Below, piece by piece: positions 19,801 through 31,600 of a stretch of 64,000 nucleotides of DNA. This DNA is from Volvox africanus (taxonomy: Eukaryota > Chlorophyta > Chlorophyceae > Chlamydomonadales > Volvocaceae). The first letter of the stretch is position 1; each line of letters begins with the position of its first letter. The position numbers and the translations under genes were made by a program. Location of the stretch: the NCBI GenBank assembly GCA_030268105.1, contig BSDZ01000023.1, positions 186,001 to 250,000 on the forward strand, given 5' to 3'. Below the pieces are notes generated by a model that saw nothing but the letters and a program-made list of their open reading frames with translations, was not told the origin of the DNA and did not search any database.

Positions 19801-22770
19801 CAGATATACCTGTGCGTTCATGTTGGCTCCGTCCATGTACACTTGGCCGCCGTGCTGGTGGATAATACGGCAAATCTCGTCCACGCCCTCCTCGTACACG
19901 CCGTGCGTGCTCGGGTACGTGATCATGAGCGCTGCCAAGTTCTTGCTGTGCTGCTCCGCCTTCTGTTTCAGCTCGGCAATGTTCACGTTGCCGTGAGCGT
20001 CGGTGGACACGGTGACAATCTTCATACCGGCCATGACGGCGGACGCAGGGTTGGTGCCGTGCGCCGAGACGGGGATGATGCAGATGTTGCGGTGCGCGTC
20101 ACCACGAGCGCTGCGAACAGACAAAAGGGCATGGAGAAAGGTAAGAGGACGAACACTCACGAAGGGTGTCTCTCTCTTTGTCTCACATACACTACCACAA
20201 CAGGATGACATGTTATTCACCAGCGGCAAGTAATATACCGACTTATCCCTATCCATGACCGTAAGATTAGAACCGTAAAGATACATACACAGGGTGCTGA
20301 ACCCGGGAAAATCACTAATTTCTGGGAAGTGAACATGGGTGAACGGATAGGGTGCCACGAAATACAGGGTTAGGAACATCCAGGTAGTGGCCACGGGTGA
20401 AGCAAAGCCCCCCTCCTATCCCATACACATAAACACCTACAATACTCGTTCGGTTGCAGTTCAGGTGGTTATGCTCATCGCCAACGATGTCCAATTAACA
20501 CGCACAACCAGTATCGGCGCTATGATGCGTTTGTCCCTTTCCCCCCTTCACGAACACGTGTGTGAAGAGAGAGAAATCATAAGGGATGTATTTAATAATC
20601 GGGAGATCCAGCAACAGTACGGATCCAGATCCACTACGCTGGCAAAACCCAAAACACTTACAGGTGGTAGGCACGGATGGCCATAAGGCCCGCGTACTCT
20701 CCGCTGGCGCCGCTGTTGGGCTGCAGCGACACCGCGTCAAATCCTGTGATGGAGCACAGCTGCGCGGCGAGGTCCCGGAACATCTCGCTGTATCCCTCCG
20801 CCTGGTCCGGTGGGCAGTAGGGATGCAGGTTGGCCAGCTCGGGCCAGGTGACCGGCATCATCTCGGTAGTGGCGTTGAGCTTCATGGTGCATGAGCCCAG
20901 CGGGATCATGCTGTGCGCCAGACTGAGGTCCTTATTCTCCAGCCGCTTCAGGTACCTGCATTTAACCGATAAGGACGAAAACATGGGAAGGTTTTTGGGG
21001 TTATGGCGGGGGTGTGAGAAATATTTAAGAATCAAGGTCAAGTACAAGAAATGCATCAGACGATAGATATCATTTAGCAGACTGAACTGAAGAGCTATGC
21101 GAAGTAGCAGGCCAAACGCGAATGCAAACTCGTTCGGACAAAACGCCTTTCGATGTCCAGTTGCCCAGGTGGTGTATCTGAGGACCGTTGCTAAAGATTG
21201 AACGGATGTCCAAAACACATATGGCGACGAAGGTACGGAGCACGGAGTCAGACCGCTGTGACTTCCCGCCTCACCGCAGCATATCGTGCTCATTGTGGTA
21301 GGTGTTGAAAATGGGTTGTTGCAGGAAGGCCGAGCGACGCGCGAAGGGCCCCACGCCGCCCTCGACTGCAGGCGCCAACGCCGCCGCACCGAAGGGCGCA
21401 TCGCGGCCACAGTTCAACACCCGGAGCAGCGCATCCACATCTGCCAGACTGCTGGTCTCATCGAATGCAATGCTGACGGCGTTGGTGGAAATCTTGCGGA
21501 TGTTTATCTGCAGAGGGCCACCCATGGGTCAGTGTAGATCAGCATCTCGTGCACGGAACTTCACCAGCGCATGGTTTTACCGTGTATCCCGGCCGTTAAC
21601 GACCTCACCCGAGTGAACAACAGAGAAGTGTGAATTATTATTTATCGATGGATTGAAATCACGTAGCAAGTTGAAAAGTGTGACTTTCAAGAGGCTCAGA
21701 AGTTATAGTTTTAGTATAGTACAATATAGTTACAAGCCACCACGAAAGTTACCGATATCACCGTCATGTCTGGCGTCTAAGTGTCGTCACCGCCTCCTCA
21801 GCCATGCACATGCCATCCCCAAAAGCCTAAGATTCTCATCCGCGGCCATAACTATGATATACATACTATTCACTTCATTCTTTAGGTCCTACAAAGCTGC
21901 CATACAAGATAAGGGCCCTCCTCGTTCCGTGGGATATGGCCCCCTTTCGGTCCAACCCTGTTTGGCTGCATCGAGCACCCCTCGACCTCACCCGGCCACT
22001 CAAACCGCACCTTCTCATTCAACGCAAGCTTCACGTACTTGTCCGCGTTGCCGTCCTTCACAGTCACGGTAACGGTGTCGAAGAAGGGCGCTGAGGGCAC
22101 TCCGTGACCGAGCTTGGCTGCACCAGCCGCCAAGACGGAAGCGAGGCCGTTCACACGGCGGGCGATCGTCTTGAGGCCTTCGGGACCGTGGTACACGGCG
22201 TACAGAGCTGCCATGTTGGCCAGAAGGGCCTGATGCGGGTAAAGATCATTCGGCAGGAAGGTTTGAGGGACGGCGATGACTATTTGGGGCCATGGAGAAG
22301 AGGGTGGGAAGGTTGCCTGGAAATGCTTCAGTATCAGGACTCCTCCTATTTCCATGAACCCAATTCACCGTGCCATGGTTGGCTGCCTTGTAGCATAATC
22401 CCGACAATCACAAACGTTGATGTTGTTTCTATCCTTGTAAATTAACTTGTTATAAGATAAGAACCGCGCTTTTCGGAAGCAGCATGTGCTAATACCAAAA
22501 CGAGACTGCAAAGGCTTGTCAGGTCTCTGGCGACGCGGCGAGAGGAAAGCCGATCTCCTTCATGAATCCACCCCGCTAAGACTTCCCCCCCGCTTGTGGA
22601 GCCCCCAATCTTTCCAAACCAGCCCCTGTACATGCACATGCGTCAGCTTTCCGCACATGTACATAGACATACCCCAGCTTACTGATTCCTCCAAGCCCGG
22701 TTATTACTTTCGCATGCTCTCCTCACATACCTGCGCCGTGCAAATGTTGGAGGTTGCCTTGTCGCGGCGA

Positions 22771-22802
<32 letters not shown>

Positions 22803-25800
22803 AAGAGCCGGCTTGCCCTGCGTGGCAACGGACAAAGCAAACAGACTCGCACCATTGCGACTATGGCAAGTCCTGTGATTAATATCACAAATAACGTACG
22901 CGGCTGTGTCACACTCATCAGGAAGTACCCACGGCGCAGAAAGCCACCTGCATGGAAAGAAGATGTTCACGGCGAGACATACCTGTGCATCGATGGACAG
23001 CCCGATGATACGGCCGGGCATGAGCCGCTTGAACTCGTCGTGGCAAGCCAGGAAAGCTGCGTGGGGTCCCCCGTAGCCCATGGGCACTCCGAAGCGCTGG
23101 GCGGATCCCACCACGATGTCCGCGCCCCACTCACCCGGGGGAGTAAGCAGGGTAAGGGCCAGAAGGTCCGTGGACACGCAGACCTTCACGTTGGCGGCAT
23201 GCGCCGCAGCCACCAAGGACTACAGAGTGGGAGAAGAGGGCGAATGAAGTGGGCGATTAAAAAGCTAATTCGTTACTTCGATCGACTAATGTCGATACTT
23301 CTATTGAAATGTCGCGTTTCACGGCGGCTCATTAGCTATGGTTGGAACAGCACATCATCGATAGCCGTAATCCCTCTGCAGGATGAAATGAACCTCTTTC
23401 CACTCTGCTGAAATGCATCCAAAGTACAGGATACGGATTGACCGACCAACAGACAGGTGGACAGACACACACCTTGTAGTCCGACACGGTGCCATCCGTG
23501 GCGGGATACTGCACCAGCACACCGCAGACATCCTTTCCATACACGAACTTGTCCTCATCCACTACCACCGCTTCCAGACCCAGACCCTCCGCCCGGGTCT
23601 TACAAACCGCGATAGTCTGCGGGTGACACTTGCTCTGCGGGGCGCATGGCGGGGAGACACAGGTGTGTGTGTGTAGTGGCGGTACCATCGACAGGTGCTT
23701 AGAACTAGCTAAGGACAGGGTGACAATGGGTACGTGACCAGAATGATCCCATCAGCAGCAGTACAAAATGGTCCCGCAGCAGTTCAAAACCACAAGATCA
23801 GACGGTACTAAACTAGACCTAGTCCGAGTGGGTAGTGATTAAATGGATCAGGACATGACAGAATGTGCGTGGTACACAAACGGACGACGGGTAGAGAGCG
23901 CAAAGGAAAGCTAAAGCACACGCACTTACCGACACGAGGAACTTCGGCTTCTTGCCACGGGCCACCGCCGAGCACATGGTCATGGCTTCTGCCGCGGCGG
24001 TCGCCTCATCCAGCAGCGAGGCGTTGCTGATGGCCATACCGGTCAGGTCGCACACCAGAGTCTGGAAGTTGAGCAAGGATTCCAGCCTGGAATACAGGCG
24101 CGGAGGTCCTTTTCATGAGATTCATATGGAGCTTTTCCGCTGTGAAAAGGGGTGGTTAGGATGCTGCAGTACGGCCCGGTTCGGTTGGGTTCGAACGACT
24201 CAGCGGTGCAATACAGAGATATTTTGGTTTTGGAAGGCGATGAGGACCGTGACAATATGTGCGCATATTTTAAGAGTCGACACCAAGAAGTGCAAAGTGA
24301 GCCCAAAAGGCGAAGGTGAGGGTTCGTGGCATGACGGTGGAGGTAATGGCGGATCACCCCGTTCCTCCTGTTCGTTGATTGGAGGCAGCTTTTTATATGC
24401 ACAAAATGTTTCCTAAACGCTGCTGCGCTGCGACTTTCGCTTTTACACACAGGAAATACTGTGTGACTTTACAAAACAGAAAATAATTAAACAACCACGC
24501 TTAACAACTTGTATAGGTGTGAAGGTGCTGCGTGCATCAGAGGATCTTCGCAGCTAAGCCCTTCGCTTCAAGCAATTGCGCTGCAAGTTGTGATGAGCAG
24601 AAAACCCACCCGATAAATGACATCTTTGACATCCTACTCTTCGCCACCGCCAGACCAGCAGCAGTAGCAGCAGCAACAACAATAACGACAGCGGCTCTCA
24701 CGGGGACATCACATACGGGTAAGGGCCGTTTTTGTACCAGTTGGGTAGACCCCTCAGTCCCGGGCTTCGCAGCTCCAGAGCCCTGAGCCCAGCCCTCAGA
24801 GCCAATCCTTTTCCCGCACGTCACGGATACATGTCGCCGAATCACGACACGCACCTGCCCTGAGCGATCTCCGCCTGGTACGGCGTGTACTGCGTGTACC
24901 AGCCAGGGTTCTCCAGGACATTTCGTAGAATGACGGGAGGCACGTGCACGTCGTAGTAGCCCATGCCCAAGAAGCTTTTGTACATCTTGTTCTTGCTGGC
25001 CATCGCCCTGAGATCGGGAAGAGGGCAAAGGGAACCCGGAGATAGGATTTGGCGAGTGTCTAACGGCGGGTAGATGTGAGTAAACGAAGTTTCAGCTCGT
25101 GACTAGATCAATGGTATTTAACACTCTTTACTTCTGTGTAGAAGGCATGGGGAAAAACGTTACAAACACGTTGTGTACATCTGAGGGCATTTGTCTCGGG
25201 AGGAGACGTGGGATTCGAAGGCGGAAGGAAAAGAAACTAATTTTGGTAGTGCCAACCGCCGCGCCTGGAGAGCATGGGGGACATGGAACGCCTCACGACA
25301 TGGAAGACATCCCCACGCCAATGCGGCTGCTAAGATACAATACATATGTTATACGATAGGCCCCCAAAGATGGATGTCTGTTTGTCAGCCTGTCCAACCA
25401 TTGCCCTGAACTCAGGCGGGTTCATGGCGGCGGCGATTGAATGTTAACACTACCGTCCCGACACGCCAAAATCGTCTCCTTCCAAGAATGGCTCCCCGAC
25501 ATTGAAAGAAGGGGTAAGAGGCTCAACGCTCTTTCTTCAACGTGCATATGCCCACCATGGCATGTCCTAAAACTGACCGATTCGCAAGCGCAACGCAAAG
25601 TGTGACTTGCTCAGTCGTCGCAACGGACCCTCCCCCCACGGCGGCTGCATCACAAAGCGTTTGGTGGCTGGTTTCCAGGCGCATGATCCAGAAAGGCACT
25701 AATCACCATTAACCCCAGGCTGAGGCGACAGGTGCTATACATGCATGCCAAAGAAATCAACGTCTAGAAACCTGGTTAGCTTGCCGCTCTCTAAGCCAGG

Positions 25801-26894
25801 GAACCGTAGTTTTCGTGCATGGTGTAGTGTCAAAGGTTAGTACCGGAAGAAGGCGTTGTTGAAACCGTGTGGATTCTATGCAGGGCGACCATAGGAGTGA
25901 TTGTGTCTCTCATCATTCGCCTGGAGAAATGTGGTTACAACTAGGGTACATTTGCCCAACAATATCGTGCGCATCGTGGCAGCTGATAAGGGCCCAGGGT
26001 CTGTTCATGTTTCTCCTAATGCCAATACAACAATGACCCAAATCAAAGTACCCACGACGCACTGCCCCCATGGGAGGATCTCAACATTGTAGATTGATGG
26101 TGGATGATGTAAACGTGCTATAAAATACACATTTAAGTTACATGAACGCCAGTCCCATCCCGCCCGTACAAGGATCAAGGGAGGCAAATATGTGTCAGGG
26201 AACTTACTTGAAGTATGAAAGGAACTGGCTCTCCGTCATGCCCTCGTGATACTTGCCCAGATCCATCCCGTCCTTTCTGACGATGGCCTTTGGCACCGTC
26301 GCGTCAATTAAGGCATCGAGCGACGAGAAGCCAGTCGCCGCAACCATTGTATCAATCTCCGCCGGGCTGCCGCTGTTGTGACGAGGCTTGAAGCTGCAAT
26401 TTACCCACGGGGAAGTGGACGACGCATATCCACGTCAGACGATTCGCATACCGACTCTCTGATTAGTGGAACGAAGTCTTGTGATACGTACGTCCACTAG
26501 AGTGCAACAAGTACATTGAGAACTCACTCGTCGCTCGGCAGGAGCGCGTCGACCGAGATTAACCGCACACCACTTGCAGCAAAGCTGCTCGGCACGACCG
26601 CGCTTGCATGGCTCAGGGCACCTATAATAGACCAGGAGATGAGCAAATGCAAAGATGTTTAGATTGAACGAATCTAAAAGGGAAGACTGGACTGGAGGAT
26701 CTTCAGCCGGGTGAGTGGCACCAACACATCCTTCACGTGCGCGATGTGTCACACATACCAAGTACACTGGGTACACAAGTGCCAATAAAGCGTGCGTTGT
26801 TAATGTCGAAAAGCTTCACTGCCTCTTGGACATCGGAGGACCGGCTCCGGGTGGCCTGTCCAACGCCCCGCAGCAACCGCGCTGCACGCCTCAT
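16870..26894 (-). CDS. GCSP: Glycine dehydrogenase (decarboxylating), P protein of the glycine cleavage system
   Basis: PLP enzyme that decarboxylates glycine and passes the aminomethyl group to lipoyl-H protein in mitochondria, central to photorespiration. Exons (plus coordinates, 5' to 3'): 26759-26894, 26528-26621, 26208-26393, 24855-25007, 23930-24086, 23473-23634, 22983-23219, 22731-22817, 22011-22229, 21275-21507, 20662-20955, 19810-20110, 18835-19128, 18213-18340, 17666-17837, 16870-17130. They sum to 3114 bp, giving 1037 residues without a phase break; the family is about 1000-1050. The N-terminus [20 protein letters not shown] is a typical mitochondrial presequence. Landmarks include [90 protein letters not shown] and the PLP site [20 protein letters not shown] (Lys about 773). 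The frame stays open upstream to 27020, so an earlier start is possible. Confidence 0.97.
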
Positions 26895-28616
26895 CGTGCG
26901 AGATCTAACTGAAACAGTAGTTAGAAGAAATCCAATGATACAACAAGTCCTAAGTCGATGCAGCAAAATTTGGGATGACATGCCGTATTGCAATATACGG
27001 CACATAAGCGAACCTACCATGCGGATGTATAATAATTGTTGTTAAATTTTCATTCCTAAACTGTAGACAGTTCAAAATTACAAGTGAGTTGATTATGCAT
27101 GATTGGAAATTATGCCTTGGCGAGGTTCTCATTTGATGCTGTGAAATGAGCGTTCCCTTTCATGCTATCAATGATGATGGACTTTCTTGTAGATTGTATA
27201 TGTTAATCCCTTGCATCTCACTGCGAAAGTGGTATGCAAGAAGGGCATTGGATCAGCAAGCATAGTAAACAGAGATGCTGGAACTAGTCAAGAAGATTAC
27301 GGAAGTTGGGCGACGGAAATCCTTCTGTGTGGAATGCAGCTGAGCAAATTTGCATGATGGTTTTTCGGCAAAGCTGTTGTGCATATCCGTTCAAACTGCG
27401 CGCCAAGGAATTATTGGCAACGACAGAAGATATTTACGTTATATGCCGTCATGCCGCCCATAACATGCGACCACGATCGCTACCTACGGTTTATCTTGGA
27501 ACAGTAGCGCATCAACGATCAGTTGCAATAATATGTGTTTGTGGATGATATTATAGCACCATTTTGCACCAATGGAGTTGACCTGGGAGGCGCCCACTCA
27601 GGCCTTGAAGCCCTGCACAAGCTTGCACGCAGCTCAAACTCGTCTTATCTGATGAAACGCTTAGCCGAAGCTGGGCTTGGCAATTCGTCAGGCTTTAAAG
27701 GCACCCCACAATGTGGTACGAATCCCTGCCCAGTCCTCGCGCGAATGATGACATGCATGCGTAGGGCACACCAGGTGCCCCGCCCCACTGGGGCACACAT
27801 ACACACTGCACGGTAGGTTATATCCGCCCAGCTGCCTGCACTTGTAAAACTGATTTCAGGGGGATCTCATTCTTCCTTTCGTAGAGTACTTGCACGAAGC
27901 CATCGGCGTGCGGAATGTGAGCGTGCACCCTCCCCCGGCGTGCCCACATAATTGGGGCTATGGTAGGGATACCAGTGACCGCCGGATGCAATGTAACATG
28001 CTAGGGCCAGGGTTTATGTTATATACTTTCGCAAATCTACATCTGCCCTGGCGAAGCCGATCTTTCATTCGGTGTTATGCACTATGTTATGCAACATCGT
28101 TCGGGCCTTCGGCCGTCACTCTCTCTCGTCCCCCTGTCTCACTCTTTGGCACGGTATCTCATATCCTGACTGACCCGGGCGATAACGACTCCACACACTG
28201 GATTTCTGTAAACTTGGCTGCATCATTCTTAATCTATGGCGTGCCTTGCCTTGCGGCGCTTCCTATCGCAGCACAGCATGCTGCGCGCGTCATCAGAACA
28301 GTTTACTATTTTCATCGTATATATGAAACCTATCGCTTTGGAATGTCTTTCGCATATGCTCATTGTAGCCTGGTTTCACTTAACATAAGCTGCAATATTT
28401 ATCGGCAGATCACGATTAAGCAAAATTCATGTCCACTTCAATGGAAACGTTAGATAATCTTAAGAGCATATAATATTTTGTCGGTGACCTATGCCGGAGA
28501 CCTGAGCCGGACATGGTTCAAATCTGAACACACGAGGCGAAACGAGGGGAACGACTCATCATATCATTTAAGCTCAATACCGGCTTTTAAGCTGATGCTA
28601 GCTGGGTGTCTTAAAC
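26895..28616. other. Divergent intergenic region between GCSP and the FANCE-like gene
   Basis: About 1.7 kb serving as the shared upstream region of two genes that run away from each other. It contains an inverted repeat 87 bp before the GCSP start (26981-27002). Short frames at 27306-28453 show no family signature. No TATA-like or other promoter element can be assigned with confidence. Confidence 0.55.
26981..27002. promoter_or_regulatory. Inverted repeat upstream of GCSP
   Basis: TGCCGTAT and ATACGGCA arms of 8 bp flank a TGCAAT centre. It ends 87 bp upstream of the chosen GCSP start codon. It could be a protein-binding dyad or a 5'UTR stem. If translation starts at an upstream in-frame ATG it would be coding. 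Function is inference only. Confidence 0.35.
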
Positions 28617-31600
28617 ATGGCGGATGAACCCTTTCACCAACTACCACAAGAGAAGACAACTTTCTTGCGCGTTGTTCATAGCCCGCCTATAGGTACGCGA
28701 CAAGCAGATCCAAACAAAACGGTACAGATTCTTCAATTGAGAGTCAAATGGTGAAAATGTGGTAAATACTGAAATCCGAACATGCCCAGACTCATCACAT
28801 CTTCTTATGTACTTGCATCCGCCAGCGGTCCCCCTTCTCCGTCGCCTGTCAGACCCAGGGCAAGGCGTCCCGGCTGCACTTGCCTTCCTCTCCCTGCAAG
28901 CTTCACAGCGTGGTCCTGGCTGGATCCATGAAATCCTCCCATCGCTACTCGACTGGCTCGCCGAGCCGTACATTACTGCGGCGCCGGACAACACTCGCCC
29001 AACCAGACTTTACGGCTTAGCGCCAATTGAACACAATTCCAGACCTCGGGAAGGCTTATTTTTACCATATGGGGCTCGATACGAAGTTGGAAATATGGGG
29101 GCCTGGTCGGAAAGGAAACGGGGATTGTACCTCGCACCAAGAGCGCTCAGCTTCCCTTTGCCGCTACAGCCCCGGCTTCGGCAATTCCTGGAGGCGCTTT
29201 CGCGCTGTCCCAAACTGTACGACAGTCTTGACGAGCACCGACAACGTCTGCTACGACAGCTGCGAGCGGTGCTGGCACGAGAGCTGGTCTCTGGTGCCGC
29301 CGCCATCCCCGCCGTCTGCACGCCATCGATCGCACATGGCACCGCTTCCGTAAAAGTACAGCATCACAGGTACGGTAGTGGAGTCCGACACACAACAGAG
29401 CAGGAGGTCCCGGACCGCGTGGCGGCTTGGATCCGTGCGGCGCTAAATGCATCGAGGATGCACTACAGTCGCTCATTTGTAGCGCTGCAGCCGCAGCCGC
29501 AAAGACCCATCTCAGGACTAGCAGCACTAACAGCAGCAGTTACAGGAGCAGCACCAGCAGCACCAACAGCAGCGACAGGAACAGCCGTGGCGCTGCCCCA
29601 CGCGGATGCCACTGCGACGTCTGGAAACACCGTTGAGTCTAAGGGGAGACCTGAGCAGCAACTTTCACACCGTCCAGGTTTCGGAGCTGGTGCCAGTGGA
29701 CCTCCTGGGCATGTGGGTTTGGGCAGCATAGGGGATTGGGGCGGAGCTAACGATGATGGCGACGCCGCAGCCAAGGCCAACGCCGATTGGAGCGGCGGCG
29801 GCAATGGCGAGGTCGGCATTGCGGATGAGGCAAGATGGTGGTGGATCTCAGATCTGGATCTGCCGAGCAGCGAATGGAGCTACCTGCCAGATTCCCCCCA
29901 TCCACCAGAAGCTTCTGATCCAAATCGAGATCCAGAAACAGACATGAATGTGGTCGTGCTGCCAGCTGTAGCGGAAACCTCAGGTGTTCTTGAAAAGGGT
30001 GAAGACGTGGATAAGAGGGCGGAGACCAGCGAGCTGGAGGACAGGGCACCGTGAGTGTGGGTACTGCGAGAAGGGTGGGGCTTCGAAAGTGCAATTGAAA
30101 AAGTGAGGGCCGGCTGGCGGAAAGCTAGGAAGAGGGGAAATAAAAGGTGAAAGGAGAGGGGCGTATATGCAACCTGAGAGGCGCTGTGTGCAGCTGTGTG
30201 ACCATAATGCATAATGAACGGTGGGTACGACAACTTCAGGATTATGCAACGGGGCCTTATGACCCGGGGGAAGGCAACAGGACGTCAGTTCACGGCAGCC
30301 ACGCATATTGCCTTACCGCCTGGCAAACGGCGTCGAGTGGATTCTGCGGAGGTGCCCGCGAAGGCTACATCGCCGCCGCCGAGGCCAGCCGCGGCTGAGG
30401 GCACTGCAGGTGACATTGGAGGTTGTCGGGAGCCGCACGGTCCGGTGGGAACTGTGGCAACTCGAGCGGAGATCCTCCAAGATTTTCAGGTGCGCTGCAG
30501 CGGCGGCGGCGGCGGCGGTGATGGCGATGGTGGTCGTGGCAGTTGGTTCTGCTAGGTGGTTATATTTTTCGTGTTTGTCCAGTGAGCGACGCGCTGGTGA
30601 AATGCAGGACATTGAGGTGGCAAAGGGTGCAGCCCCGTTTATTTGCTTATTGAAATCATGATTAAATCAGCAATCTTCGGTGAAACCTTACCCTACTAGA
30701 TGCCTCTAGAAGTCGTTTTGGCAGTTTGTTGTTGCTGTTGTCTCTTACTCTGTCCTTGGCATCGGTAGTTCCATTTCTCACATAATCCTCTCTCATCATT
30801 TCTCACATAATCCTCTTCCCCCCCCGCCTGGGTATTATTGATGATATTTCCTTGATTTTAAAGTCTAGCTTTTTTCGGATCTGACATGTACTAACAATAT
30901 AAACGTTTAGGAGGACGTGGACGCCGTAAATCTTGTGTCTTGAATTCCGATGTCAATTGGCGTCTCAGGATGCTGTCAGCAGCGGATGCGGTGGCGGCCT
31001 GGACGTGCGACCGGAAACCTGGCGGCGCCTAGAGGCCCGCCTGGAGCAAGCCGCAGGGCTGTGGGGGAGCGGAGTTATCGGCAGCAGCAGCGCCGCCAAC
31101 ACCGAGGCGACGACAACGCCAACAGCCCTTCCTGCGGATGCAGTCCTGCACATCGTACGGCAGCTTGCGACACCTCGGCTAAGCGGCGCCGCCGCTCGGC
31201 TGCTGCTGGGAACGGCAATGCTGCCGGCGGTTGTGGCGGTGGAACGAGTAATGCCGCGCGCGCTACAGGAGGCAATGACGGCGGCAGGTATTGAGAAGCC
31301 TTCCATTTAAGCAATGAATGAAGAGAGGGCATCATACTATTTTTTTTATAAATGACTCATCTACAATTATGGTACAATTTTTTGACAGTCCAATCACCCA
31401 ATATCTTGGGTTGGTCGTTGGGGAAGTAACACAGCTTGGGTCGCTGCATAAAGACTGCCGCCGAGGACTGCAAGTCCCTCATACCATTCATACTCCCACT
31501 CGCGCCATCTGATATTCCATAACCATAACTCGCAACCGCCGCACCCCGTTCGTGCTCCCCAGCTGGGCCCCACCCGCGATCCCTAACCGAGAGCGTCCTG

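Noticed and set aside
20658..20830. Plus-strand frames across the GCSP region
   Set aside because: They are antisense shadows of the glycine decarboxylase exons.
27306..28453. Possible genes between GCSP and the FANCE-like gene
   Set aside because: Open frames are short, lack splice consensus at useful places and show no family motif.
30969..31310. Exon 4 of the FANCE-like gene ending at the TAA at 31310
   Set aside because: A GTATTG donor at 31288 joins in phase to 31563-31699, which has a coherent helical-repeat sequence and leads on to the FANCE-like end. The longer model explains more, but the short form is not excluded.
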